Source of the DNA: Bacteroidales bacterium
GTDB taxonomy: Bacteria > Bacteroidota > Bacteroidia > Bacteroidales > ML635J-15
Reading direction: 5' to 3'
Length of the DNA: 53,656 bases
Assembly (NCBI GenBank): GCA_031284905.1
Contig: JAITXI010000030.1
Location: 1-53,656 of the forward strand
In this document: in pieces, positions 16,733-25,084 of the stretch
Layout: each line of letters starts with the position of its first letter
Numbering within the stretch: position 1 is the first letter of the stretch
Translations under genes and position numbers: made by a program
The notes under the pieces: model-generated
Databases searched by the model: none
The model's input: the letters and a program-made list of their open reading frames with translations, nothing else
Told to the model about the DNA's origin: nothing

Positions 16733-16774
16733 TAACCTCAAAATTATTAAATTTTTTTTATAAAATATATAATT

Positions 16775-17023
16775 ATGTCAGAAATTTATCAAAGAATTAC
16801 AAAAGTAGTAGTCGACAAATTAGGCGTTGACAAAAATGAAGTAGTCCCTACAGCAAGTTTTACAACTGATTTAGGTGCAGATTCATTAGATTCAATTGAA
16901 TTAATTATGGAATTAGAAAAAGAATTTGACATTCAAATTAATGATTCCGAAGTAGAAAATTTAGACACTGTTGAAAAAGTAGCTAAGTTTGTTGAAAAAC
17001 AACTTGAAGACAAAAAAGTTTAA
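16775..17023 (+). CDS. acpP: Acyl carrier protein
   Basis: An 82 aa acidic carrier protein for fatty acid synthesis. The phosphopantetheine serine is in [19 protein letters not shown] (about Ser38), preceded by ATTDLG-like [10 protein letters not shown]. It is the first gene of acpP-fabF-rnc, the standard Bacteroidota order, with 21 bp to fabF. Confidence 0.96.
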   Translation: MSEIYQRITKVVVDKLGVDKNEVVPTASFTTDLGADSLDSIELIMELEKEFDIQINDSEVENLDTVEKVAKFVEKQLEDKKV

Positions 17024-17044
17024 TAAAATCTTCAAATTTATTTA

Positions 17045-18295
17045 ATGGATTTAAAAAGAGTAGTTATAACTGGAATTGGAATGATTTCCCCAGTTGGATT
17101 AAACACTGCCACTACATGGAAAAACATTGTTAACGGTGTAAGTGGTAGTGATTTAATTACTCTTTTTGATACAACTTTATTTAAAGTTAAATTCGCTTGT
17201 GAAGTAAAAGGATATTCTCCTAACGACTATTTTGATAGAAATGAAATCAAAAAGATGGATAGATTCTCTCAATTTGCGATGATTGCCGCGGATGAGGCTA
17301 TAAAAAATGCAAATTTAGATTTACCAAATCTTGACAAAACGCGAATAGGAGTTGTTTGGGCTTCCGGCATAGGAGGTATTCAAACTATTACCGACGAACT
17401 AAAACAATATGTTTTAGGAAATTTTGAGCCACGTATTAGTCCTTTTTTCATTCCAAGAATTATAACAGATATTGCAGCAGGTCATATTTCGATAAAACAT
17501 GGTTTAATGGGGCCAAACTATTGTACCGTTTCTGCATGCGCTTCTTCAACAAATGCAGTAATTGATGCCTATAATCTTATTCGTTTGGGAATGGCAGATG
17601 TTATTGTCTCCGGAGGTTCTGAATCGGCAGTTTCCGAAATGGGAATCGGCGGATTTCAATCAATGAAAGCTCTTTCTGTAAATAATGAAGAATACAAAAC
17701 AGCATCTCGTCCATTTTGTGCCACTCGTTCCGGCTTTGTTATGGGAGAAGGAGGTTGTTCTTTAATAATTGAAGATTATGAATTTGCAAAAAAACGCGGA
17801 GCAAAGATTCTGGCAGAAATAGTTGGATGCGGACTTTCAGCCGATGGATACCATATTGTTGCGCCTCATCCTGAAGGATTAGGAGCAGCCTTAGTAATGG
17901 AAAACGCTCTAAAACAAGCAGAAATCAGCTCAGACAAAATTGATTATATAAATGTTCATGGAACCTCTACCCCGCTGGGTGATATTTCTGAGTTAATAGC
18001 TATAAATAAAGTTTTTGGCGATGATGCTTTCAAAACAAATATTAGCTCTACAAAATCAATGGTCGGACATTTATTAGGAGCTGCCGGAGCAATAGAATTA
18101 GCATTTTGTGTACTTGCAATAAACGACAGTATTGTTCCACCTACAATAAATCATCAAGTTTGGGACGAAAATATTGACAAACGTTTCAATTTAACACTAA
18201 ACACTGCTCAAAAACGTAATATTACATACGCTTTAAGTAATACTTTCGGTTTTGGCGGTCATAACACATCTGTAATTGTAAAAAAAGCTGAATGA
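17045..18295 (+). CDS. fabF: Beta-ketoacyl-ACP synthase II
   Basis: FabF elongates acyl-ACP with malonyl-ACP. The 416 aa thiolase-fold enzyme begins RVVITGIGMISPVGLN. The catalytic Cys is in VSACASSTNAVIDA (about Cys165), the two His residues are in INVHGTSTPLGD and MVGHLLGAAGA, and the C-terminus has SNTFGFGGHN. Length and motifs are complete, so it should be active. It lies between acpP and rnc in one transcript and ends in TGA, one of several clear uses of TGA as a stop in this window. Confidence 0.96.
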   Translation: MDLKRVVITGIGMISPVGLNTATTWKNIVNGVSGSDLITLFDTTLFKVKFACEVKGYSPNDYFDRNEIKKMDRFSQFAMIAADEAIKNANLDLPNLDKTRIGVVWASGIGGIQTITDELKQYVLGNFEPRISPFFIPRIITDIAAGHISIKHGLMGPNYCTVSACASSTNAVIDAYNLIRLGMADVIVSGGSESAVSEMGIGGFQSMKALSVNNEEYKTASRPFCATRSGFVMGEGGCSLIIEDYEFAKKRGAKILAEIVGCGLSADGYHIVAPHPEGLGAALVMENALKQAEISSDKIDYINVHGTSTPLGDISELIAINKVFGDDAFKTNISSTKSMVGHLLGAAGAIELAFCVLAINDSIVPPTINHQVWDENIDKRFNLTLNTAQKRNITYALSNTFGFGGHNTSVIVKKAE

Positions 18296-18311
18296 TTAAC
18301 TTTCAACAACT

Positions 18312-19079
18312 ATGTTTTTCTTTAGAAAATTAACTCCGGAAGAAAAATTATTTTCTAATCATTTACAAAAAATTTTGGGATTTAAACCTAAAAATCTTTC
18401 TATTTATAGAAAAGCATTAACTCATAGCTCAGTTATAAAAAAAAATATTAATAATAATCAAAATAATGAAAGATTAGAATTTATAGGAGATGCAATTATA
18501 ACTTTAATCGTTACAGAATTTCTATTTGAAAAATTTCCTAATGCAAACGAAGGCGAATTAACAGTTTTACGTGCCAGTATTGTAAATAGAAAAATGTTAA
18601 ACAAAATTGCTTCCGAATACAGATTAGCAAAAATACTTTCTTTTAAAAATAATAATACATATTTTCACGCAAATAATATGCTTGGAAATAGCTTTGAAGC
18701 TTTAGTCGGAGCTATTTATTTTGACAGAGGATATAAATTTGCAACAAAATTCATTAAAAATACAATTTCTGTTTTCTTTCCAAATTTAGAAGAAAAATAT
18801 AATGGCAACAATTATAAATCATTATTATTAATTTATTCTCAAAAAAATAAATATAAATTAGAGTTTTCTACATTTGAAAATATTGAAGAAAATGAAAAAA
18901 TCCAACATTTTTTATGCGAAATATGTTTAGAAGGTAAATTTATTGCAACAGGAAAAGGTTGGAGCAAAAAAGATGCAGAACAAATAGCAGCTAAAAAAGC
19001 ATACGAAATAATAATGACAGGAGATATGCACAATTGTGCGTCTGTAATTAATAAAGACGTAAACACACTACGTTTCTAA
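18312..19079 (+). CDS. rnc: Ribonuclease III
   Basis: RNase III cuts double-stranded RNA in rRNA and mRNA processing. The 255 aa protein has the RIII signature NERLEFIGDAIITLIV (about 51-66), HSSVIKK and the second metal-ligand block NSFEALVGAIYFDRG. The dsRNA-binding domain covers about 160-235, ending AEQIAAKKAYEIIM. The first residues form a short hydrophobic/charged extension before the catalytic domain, as usual in Bacteroidota. It starts 16 bp after fabF and belongs to that operon. Confidence 0.95.
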   Translation: MFFFRKLTPEEKLFSNHLQKILGFKPKNLSIYRKALTHSSVIKKNINNNQNNERLEFIGDAIITLIVTEFLFEKFPNANEGELTVLRASIVNRKMLNKIASEYRLAKILSFKNNNTYFHANNMLGNSFEALVGAIYFDRGYKFATKFIKNTISVFFPNLEEKYNGNNYKSLLLIYSQKNKYKLEFSTFENIEENEKIQHFLCEICLEGKFIATGKGWSKKDAEQIAAKKAYEIIMTGDMHNCASVINKDVNTLRF

Positions 19080-19109
19080 TAAGATATAAAATCTAAATCT
19101 AAAATCATA

Positions 19110-19604
19110 ATGAAATATATTACAGCAATAAGACACGCAAAACCTGAAGAAGTCGCAAGTACTATGTCTGATTTTGATAGAAAACTAAACGAAAAAGGAA
19201 TAAACGACTCAAAATTAATCGGAAATTATATCAAAACTAATTTGCCAAAAGTTAATTTGATTTTTTCCAGTTCCGCACAAAGAGCTATTCAAACAGCAAA
19301 TCTTATTGCAGAACAAATTAATTATCCGATTCAAAAAATTACTTTTGATGACGAACTCTATGATTGTTCGGCTTCATATTTCTTTGAACTATTGTTAGAA
19401 CTTACACCAACAACTCATCATATAATTATTGTTGGACACAACTCTGCAATATCCGAATTCACGAATCTTTTGATTAATAGCGACTTTGAAGTTCTACCAA
19501 CTTGTGGGTTAAATCATATTTCTATTGATACTTTTAATTGGGAAGATGTTGATATGGGTTCCGGAAAATTATTAAAACGTATTACACCAAAAGATTTAAA
19601 ATAA
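19110..19604 (+). CDS. SixA-like phosphohistidine phosphatase (histidine phosphatase superfamily)
   Basis: A 164 aa single-domain phosphatase. The nucleophile His is in TAIRHAKPEE (RHA motif, His9), further residues are in FSSSAQRAIQTANLIAEQ (SSxxxRAxxTA), and the second His is in HHIIIVGHNSAISEF (GHN). This is the SixA branch, which removes phosphate from histidines of phosphorelay or phosphotransferase proteins. Its actual substrate here is unknown. It follows rnc by 30 bp and precedes the pseudouridine synthase by 5 bp, so it probably shares their transcript. Confidence 0.88.
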   Translation: MKYITAIRHAKPEEVASTMSDFDRKLNEKGINDSKLIGNYIKTNLPKVNLIFSSSAQRAIQTANLIAEQINYPIQKITFDDELYDCSASYFFELLLELTPTTHHIIIVGHNSAISEFTNLLINSDFEVLPTCGLNHISIDTFNWEDVDMGSGKLLKRITPKDLK

Positions 19605-19609
19605 AATTA

Positions 19610-20482
19610 ATGTCAAATAAAGGAAAAACAAAGATCTCTGTAAAAAAAGAAGCCATTTTAATGGATTTTCTGCTCGAAAAAATGGGCGGAATGAGCCGAA
19701 CTAAAATAAAATCACTTTTAAAAAATAATCAAGTTTTAGTAAACGAATTGTCTGTGTCAAAATTTGATTGCCAACTAAAATCCGGAGATATTGTTGAAAT
19801 TGATTCTGCAAAAAAAATCGTTCCGCTAAATGGCAAAATAAAGATCATTTATGAAGATGAATCAATAATTGTTGTAGATAAAGGTGTAGGTATCCTGACA
19901 AACTCCTTGATAAATAAAAAAGAAAAATCAGTTTATAATAATTTGATTGAATATTTTAAAGCGAAAAATTTAAAAAATACACTATTTTATGTCCATCGTT
20001 TAGATAGAGATACTTCTGGAGTTTTGCTTTTTGCGAAAAAAAAATATGTTCAAACAATTTTAAAAGATAATTGGCATAATGACGAACATGAGAAAATATA
20101 TTTTGCTCTTGTAGAAGGCGAAGCTGAAAAAGAATTTGGAACAATTACTTCTTGGCTTACCGAAGACCAAAAATCAAAAAAAATGTATTCTTGCAATTTC
20201 GACAATGGCGGTCAACTTGCAATCTCAAATTATATCGTTATTCAGCGAACAAAAAAATTTACTTTATTGCAAGTCGAATTGTTAACCGGACGAAAAAATC
20301 AAATCAGGGTTCAAATGCAAAGTATCGGGCATCCGGTTGTCGGAGATGAAAAATATGGTGCAAAATCAAATCCGATAAATAGATTGGGTTTGCACGCAAC
20401 TTCTTTAACAATAAAACATCCTGAAACCGGAAAAATGATTACTTTTGAATCGAAAATGCCGAAAATGTTTAATAAATTTTAA
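19610..20482 (+). CDS. RluA-family pseudouridine synthase
   Basis: A 290 aa RNA pseudouridine synthase. An S4 RNA-binding domain (about 12-75, ILMDFLLEKMGGMSRTKIKSLLKNN) precedes the catalytic domain with the Asp in FYVHRLDRDTSGVLLFAK (about Asp128) and the conserved GRKNQIRVQMQSIGHPVVGD. The family modifies 23S rRNA or tRNA uridines. Which site this one modifies cannot be read from sequence, though it is RluC/D-like in layout. It is the last gene of the acpP-to-here plus-strand run and converges on nadE. Confidence 0.9.
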   Translation: MSNKGKTKISVKKEAILMDFLLEKMGGMSRTKIKSLLKNNQVLVNELSVSKFDCQLKSGDIVEIDSAKKIVPLNGKIKIIYEDESIIVVDKGVGILTNSLINKKEKSVYNNLIEYFKAKNLKNTLFYVHRLDRDTSGVLLFAKKKYVQTILKDNWHNDEHEKIYFALVEGEAEKEFGTITSWLTEDQKSKKMYSCNFDNGGQLAISNYIVIQRTKKFTLLQVELLTGRKNQIRVQMQSIGHPVVGDEKYGAKSNPINRLGLHATSLTIKHPETGKMITFESKMPKMFNKF

Positions 20483-20504
20483 TAACTATACGTTGTTTTC
20501 TGTT

Positions 20505-22148
20505 TTAATATTTTGCAACTATCGGAAATTTTCTTCCTTGTCCAAATGCTTTTGACGAAATTCTTAAAATTGGCGCAGCCTGAAATCTTTTAAATTCGCT
20601 GTTATTTACTAATTTTATGACATAATTCACTGTTTCCTCATCAAAACCTAAAATTTCTTCTTTTGATAGTTTTTTTTCAATATAAGAAAATAAAATTTTA
20701 TCTAAAATTTCATATGGCGGAAGAGAATCTTCATCTTTTTGATTTGGTCGTAATTCTGCAGATGGTGCTTTATTAATAATATTTTGCGGAATAATATTAT
20801 TATGTTTTTCGTTGATAAAATTTGCTAATTTATAAACATCAGTTTTATAAACATCGCCGAGAATTGATAAAGCGCCGTTCATATCGCCATATAAAGTTGA
20901 ATATCCAACTGCAAATTCGCTTTTATTTGAAGTATTCAGTAAAATATTCCCAAATTTATTTGAAAATGCCATTAAAATTGTTCCTCTAATTCGTGCTTGA
21001 ATATTTTCTTCTGTAATATCTTCTTTTGTACCAATAAAAACTTCATTTAAAGTATTTAAAAGTTCCAAACGAATGTTTTCAATATTTACAATTTGGTATG
21101 GAGAGGAAGTTCGTTTTAACATTTCAATAGAATCGTTGATAGAATGGTCGCTTGAATATTTTGCAGGCATTAAAATTGACATCACATTTTCGTGTCCGAG
21201 GGCATCTACTGCAATTGCAAGAGTTACAGCAGAATCTATTCCTCCGGAAAGTCCTAAAACTGCTTTTGAAAATCCTGATTTTGCAAAATAATCTTTAATG
21301 CCCAAAGTTAATGCTGAATAAATATCCTCAATTCGATTCCTGTTACCAGAAACCTCCAAATATGAATTAAATAGGCTTGTATCAATTATTTGAATATCTT
21401 CTTCAAAATATTTACATTCTAAAACTATTTGTCGTTTTGAATTTACTGCCAAACTTCCACCGTCAAAAATCAAATCGGTATTTGCTCCCACCTGATTTAC
21501 ATAAAGTATTGGCAATGAATATTTTATAGATTTATCAAGAAGCACATTTCTGCGATTGTTAACTTGATTATATGAAAATGGCGAAGCCGAAATATTTATT
21601 ACAAAATCCGGATTTAATTTTGCCAATATATCAAATGGATTATTATTATAAATAGTTTTTTTGCCAAAATCTCCATAAACTTTTTGTTCGTCCCAAATAT
21701 CTTCACATATTGTAATCGCTATTTTCTCTCCATTGAATTCAATTAATTCAAAAACATTATTTGGTTCAAAATGTCGATATTCATCAAAAATATCATAAGT
21801 TGGAAGTAAAGTTTTATGAACAAGTTTTTTTAATTCTCCATTAAATATAAAAGCAGCTGAATTAAATAATTTTTTTCCTCTTTCAGAAGGATTAATTGTT
21901 GGTAATCCAATAATTATTCCTATATTATTTGATAAATCTATGATTTTTTTTAAATATTTATCACAATTTTCAACAAAAGTCTTCTTTTCAAGTAAATCTA
22001 TCGGATAATAACCACAAATAGCTAGTTCTGAAAAAACAATTAAATCCGCTTTTTGTTCTTTTGCATGAATAATTGCATTTTTTATTTTACTAAAATTCGA
22101 TTCAAAATTACCGAGATGATAATTTAGTTGAGCAATGCAAACTTTCAT
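20505..22148 (-). CDS. nadE: Glutamine-dependent NAD+ synthetase
   Basis: NadE amidates nicotinic acid adenine dinucleotide to NAD+. The 547 aa protein fuses an N-terminal nitrilase-type glutaminase (Glu in VFSELAICGYYP, Lys in HKTLLPTYDIFDEYRHF, Cys in ITICEDIWDE) to a C-terminal synthetase. The synthetase carries the PP-loop SGGIDSAVTLA (about 304) and NTSNKSEFAVGYSTLYGDM. Both halves are complete, so it can use glutamine as nitrogen donor. It lies 20 bp downstream of nothing transcribed with it except the beta-barrel gene, which follows its stop on the other side, making a probable two-gene unit in which nadE is upstream-independent. The unit's order on the minus strand is barrel gene then nadE. 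Confidence 0.95.
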   Translation of the reverse strand: MKVCIAQLNYHLGNFESNFSKIKNAIIHAKEQKADLIVFSELAICGYYPIDLLEKKTFVENCDKYLKKIIDLSNNIGIIIGLPTINPSERGKKLFNSAAFIFNGELKKLVHKTLLPTYDIFDEYRHFEPNNVFELIEFNGEKIAITICEDIWDEQKVYGDFGKKTIYNNNPFDILAKLNPDFVINISASPFSYNQVNNRRNVLLDKSIKYSLPILYVNQVGANTDLIFDGGSLAVNSKRQIVLECKYFEEDIQIIDTSLFNSYLEVSGNRNRIEDIYSALTLGIKDYFAKSGFSKAVLGLSGGIDSAVTLAIAVDALGHENVMSILMPAKYSSDHSINDSIEMLKRTSSPYQIVNIENIRLELLNTLNEVFIGTKEDITEENIQARIRGTILMAFSNKFGNILLNTSNKSEFAVGYSTLYGDMNGALSILGDVYKTDVYKLANFINEKHNNIIPQNIINKAPSAELRPNQKDEDSLPPYEILDKILFSYIEKKLSKEEILGFDEETVNYVIKLVNNSEFKRFQAAPILRISSKAFGQGRKFPIVAKY

Positions 22149-22168
22149 TTACTGAATTATATATAAAA

Positions 22169-22948
22169 TTAAAACAATACGCCAACTTTTAAACCAACAT
22201 TGCTGATTCTAATAATAGGATTTGTGCTTGGTTGTTCTAAAGAACCGATAGAAGAAACATATTCAGCTTTAGACGTAAAACACTTTGTTTTATCAACATC
22301 CAAAATTCCACCATTAAAATATAATTCAACAAGTAAACGAGTAGTTCCCGAGAGTCCCATTTCCATTCCTCCTCCAACTCTCCAACCTAATTGAAATCTT
22401 TTAATATCTTTTGTAATTAATTCGTTTTCATAAGCACGAGGTTCAAGAAATTCAGACTGGGTTCCTATTCCTTTTAGATAATTTCCTTTTGCAGATAATA
22501 CAAGAGCCGGCACAACTTCGGCTTTAAGAAAAAATGTAAATGGAATCATTCCTATTTCAATTTCATTAGTCTTTCCTTTCAAACCAATTGGAAGTTCCAA
22601 ACAATTGAGTGAATATTTAACAGCCGAACTTGAATCTACATATATTAACCTATCAATTTCTGCTTTATTAAAAAGAACTTCTCCTGCTCCATATTGATAT
22701 TTTAATTTAGAACCTAAATTTTGGTAACCAAAAGAAAGTGATAAGCCAAAATTGTCAACGAAATTATAATCCATCGTAAGACCGACACCATAATTCATTT
22801 TAGCTCCATCTCTTGTAACAGCTTTTGTGTCGGAACTACACCACGAAAGACCTGTTCCCAAATATAAACCTCCGGAAATTTTTTTATCTTGACCATAAAC
22901 ACAAAATGCTAATAATAAAGACAGTACTATTGTTAATGATTTTTTCAT
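22169..22948 (-). CDS. Outer-membrane beta-barrel protein (PorT/OmpA-barrel type)
   Basis: A 259 aa exported protein with signal peptide MKKSLTIVLSLLLAFCVYGQ and alternating amphipathic strands with aromatic ends, for example GLYLGTGLSWCSS, YGVGLTMDYNFVDNFGLSLSFGYQNLG, QLGWRVGGGMEMGLSG, and a final strand NPIIRISNVGLKVGVLF ending in Phe. This is the 'outer membrane beta-barrel/PorT family' pattern of Bacteroidota. No ligand or partner can be inferred. TACTTTTG (22969-22976, minus) is a plausible -7 box 20 bp upstream. It precedes nadE by 20 bp. Confidence 0.75.
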   Translation of the reverse strand: MKKSLTIVLSLLLAFCVYGQDKKISGGLYLGTGLSWCSSDTKAVTRDGAKMNYGVGLTMDYNFVDNFGLSLSFGYQNLGSKLKYQYGAGEVLFNKAEIDRLIYVDSSSAVKYSLNCLELPIGLKGKTNEIEIGMIPFTFFLKAEVVPALVLSAKGNYLKGIGTQSEFLEPRAYENELITKDIKRFQLGWRVGGGMEMGLSGTTRLLVELYFNGGILDVDKTKCFTSKAEYVSSIGSLEQPSTNPIIRISNVGLKVGVLF

Positions 22949-22968
22949 ATTTAATATATCTTATTTTA

Positions 22969-22976
22969 CAAAAGTA
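22969..22976 (-). promoter_or_regulatory. Putative -7 element of the beta-barrel gene
   Basis: Minus strand TACTTTTG fits TAnnTTTG, 20 bp upstream of the ATG. No clear -33 box. Confidence 0.4.
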
Positions 22977-23104
22977 ATACTTTTTTTTGGATTTATGATT
23001 TTTGTTATTTAGTTTTTTAGAATTTTTGGGGTTTAAGTGGAAGTTGAAAAATAATAAATTTAGTAATTTTTTAATGATTAACTTTTCCTGTTCGTACTTT
23101 TCTC

Positions 23105-23254
23105 TTATTTTCCACAATCGTCCTTTTTTTCACAAAAACCGCAGGCAGAATTATTTTTACATTTATAATTATTTTTACGAAAAATTAATTTTATTCCCAA
23201 AAATAACATTGACACAGCAATTATTATTATTACAATTAATAATGTTTTCATCAT
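23105..23254 (-). CDS. Small Cys-rich single-pass membrane protein (absent from ORF track)
   Basis: A 49 aa ORF starts ATGATG at 23254, three bases after the polyprenyl synthase stop (23258), and ends TAA at 23105. It has one N-terminal membrane helix, MMKTLLIVIIIIAVSMLFLG, a basic stretch, and a tail with four cysteines (KCKNNSACGFCEKKDDCGK, spacing C-x5-C-x2-C-x5-C). Small proteins of this layout in Bacteroidota include NqrM-like (DUF539) and FeoB-associated Cys-rich proteins, which bind or deliver iron. I infer metal binding but not a specific role. Tight spacing to the prenyl synthase and the clean coding pattern support a real gene. The 84 aa plus-strand ORF here is its shadow. Confidence 0.65.
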   Translation of the reverse strand: MMKTLLIVIIIIAVSMLFLGIKLIFRKNNYKCKNNSACGFCEKKDDCGK

Positions 23255-23257
23255 AAT

Positions 23258-24223
23258 TTATTTATCTCGAACAGTTAAATATTCTATTAATTTTTTGATT
23301 GTTGAAATTATCTTTTTATTTGAAAATTTTTCCAAAAGTTGTTTGGATTCTGATCTATACTGAAATAATATTTCCTCTGATTTTTCAATTCCTTTATTTT
23401 CAACAACTAAACTGATTATTCTTTGAAAATTTCTTTCATCAACATTTTCCCATAAATTTTCAATTTCTTTTTTAGATTTTTCATCCATATTGTGATAGGC
23501 TAAAATTAGAGGAAGTGTTATTTTTTTATCTTTAATATCAATTCCAATTTCTTTTCCTGTTTTTTTGCCAATATAATCTAGCATATCATCTTTTATTTGA
23601 AACATTATACCAATTATTTCACCTAATTTTTTTGCTGTTTCAATTTCATTTTTTTCTGCTTTTACTGAATATGCTCCACATTCAAAACAACATGCAATTA
23701 ACGCAGCCGTTTTTAATCGAATAATTTGAAAATATTTTTCTTTATTTATCTCAAAATAATTTGAAAATTTTATTTCATAAATTTCACCAAGAGACAAATC
23801 CATTACAGCAGGCGATATTAAATCAAATAAATAATATTCTTTAGTTTGTGCAGCAATTTTCATTGCTAAAGAAAAAATAAAATCTCCTGTAAGAATTGCC
23901 GTTTTATTATCCCATTTTGAATTTACAGTCAGTTGTTTTCGTCTTAATTTTGCTTCGTCAATTACATCATCATGCAGAAGACTTGCAATGTGCATCAATT
24001 CAATAATTAATGCTGCGGTGTCGGTAGAGATAGTTGGTTTCCCAAATAAATGTGCTGAAAGATAAGTTAATGATGGTCTAATTTTCTTTCCTTTTGTTTC
24101 TAAAATATATTGTAAAATTTTATCAGGAAAATAATCATACAATTTTATTATTTCGTCTAATGATGATTCGAAGCGTTGTAAATCCGGATTAATAGTTTTA
24201 ATAATTTTGATATCTTTTAGCAT
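23258..24223 (-). CDS. Polyprenyl diphosphate synthase (octaprenyl/heptaprenyl type)
   Basis: A trans-long-chain prenyl synthase making the side chain for menaquinone. The start chosen is MLKDIKIIKTINPDLQRFE (ATG 24223); the track start at 24271 adds 16 residues without family resemblance. About 321 aa. The first Asp-rich motif is in IASLLHDDVIDEAKLRRKQ, the second in FQIKDDMLDYIGKKTGKEIG, and KGKKIRPSL supplies the Lys-Arg pyrophosphate contacts. It is upstream of, and probably co-transcribed with, the small Cys-rich protein gene. Chain length (C35-C45) cannot be fixed by eye. Confidence 0.92.
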   Translation of the reverse strand: MLKDIKIIKTINPDLQRFESSLDEIIKLYDYFPDKILQYILETKGKKIRPSLTYLSAHLFGKPTISTDTAALIIELMHIASLLHDDVIDEAKLRRKQLTVNSKWDNKTAILTGDFIFSLAMKIAAQTKEYYLFDLISPAVMDLSLGEIYEIKFSNYFEINKEKYFQIIRLKTAALIACCFECGAYSVKAEKNEIETAKKLGEIIGIMFQIKDDMLDYIGKKTGKEIGIDIKDKKITLPLILAYHNMDEKSKKEIENLWENVDERNFQRIISLVVENKGIEKSEEILFQYRSESKQLLEKFSNKKIISTIKKLIEYLTVRDK

Positions 24224-24712
24224 TGAAAAAAATATTTGGTTTGAAAAAAGTCTTATACTTAAATTAGGCAAAAATTATGCCTATTATAAAAATTGGATTA
24301 TATTCTCTAACATTTATTTCCTGACTTCGCCACAGGAACACTCTAAACAGATTTTCAAAAATTTTCGTCAAAGAGTTTTCTATGATATTCCCAAATAAAA
24401 ATTAAAATATTTTTCAACAAGCTAATTTATTGATATAGCAAGTGTTGTAAGGTGTTTTTTTAGTTATCACAGAAAAAACTCTTTGAATTAATTTATCTCT
24501 AACATTATTTATTAGCACTTTTTTATTCCCCCTTCATAAACTTACTGCTGTAACCATAAAATCGGTTAGTATAAATGAAAAAATATGATTACAGCAGATT
24601 GAACCGAAAATTTATGAATATGGATTTTTGTTAAAATAAATTTCCCTATTTATTTTTTTAATATTCCTATTTTTATTATTTTTGTAAATAAAATAAATAG
24701 AATAATAATTAA
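24224..24712. other. Divergent intergenic gap of about 490 bp
   Basis: Between the divergent prenyl synthase and the plus-strand cluster. The plus strand has a 63 aa ORF (24207-24398) of low complexity ending SPQEHSKQIFKNFRQRVFYDIPK, which I cannot identify. TATTTTTG at 24677-24684 is a possible -7 box for the cluster, 29 bp before its first ATG, without a clear -33 partner. The gap also holds a 9 bp inverted repeat listed separately. Confidence 0.4.
24545..24597. repeat. Inverted repeat with 35 nt loop upstream of the plus-strand cluster
   Basis: CTGCTGTAA at 24545-24553 is perfectly complementary to TTACAGCAG at 24589-24597. The loop contains ATCGGTT, and AACCG follows shortly after the right arm, so alternative pairings are possible. 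It lies 115 bp upstream of the first gene of the cluster. It could be an operator, a leader RNA fold, or the remnant of a small mobile element. Confidence 0.5.
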
Positions 24713-25084
24713 ATGAAAACATCTTTTGCCGAAATTGACAAAATATTCCATTTTAAAGGAATTTGGGATATTCCTTCAAAATGCGGATTAAAAATTCTTA
24801 ACAAAAACGATAATTACACTATAATCGTTTCTGAACTCTACAAAGATAATCCCGGAACTTCAGTTACTCAGGCGGTTTGTTCTTTAGCAAAACAAATCTG
24901 TAACGAATTTACTATTCCGCAAGATAAAATAACCTATATCGAACATAATCCGGGAATGAACTCGAAACTTTCTTTTTATGACGAAGAATTTTTTTTAGTA
25001 AATTTTGAATATTCAAACAACAATTTTGTCAATCCAATTTATACAGAAATTTCCGGAGACGATGTAAAAAGATATTATAAATGA
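24713..25084 (+). CDS. Hypothetical protein, first gene of an esterase/ligase operon
   Basis: A 123 aa soluble protein that I do not recognise. It begins MKTSFAEIDKIFHFKGIWDI and contains GTSVTQAVCSLAKQICNEF and ITYIEHNPGMNSKLSFYDEEF, with no signal peptide or membrane segment. Its TGA stop overlaps the ATG of the esterase (ATGA), which in turn overlaps the ligase, so all three are probably translationally coupled and functionally linked. The small size and coupling would suit a binding or regulatory subunit, but that is speculation. Confidence 0.7.
   Translation: MKTSFAEIDKIFHFKGIWDIPSKCGLKILNKNDNYTIIVSELYKDNPGTSVTQAVCSLAKQICNEFTIPQDKITYIEHNPGMNSKLSFYDEEFFLVNFEYSNNNFVNPIYTEISGDDVKRYYK

Noticed and set aside
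23002-23256. 84 aa plus-strand ORF
   Set aside because: Shadow of the 49 aa Cys-rich membrane protein gene on the minus strand.
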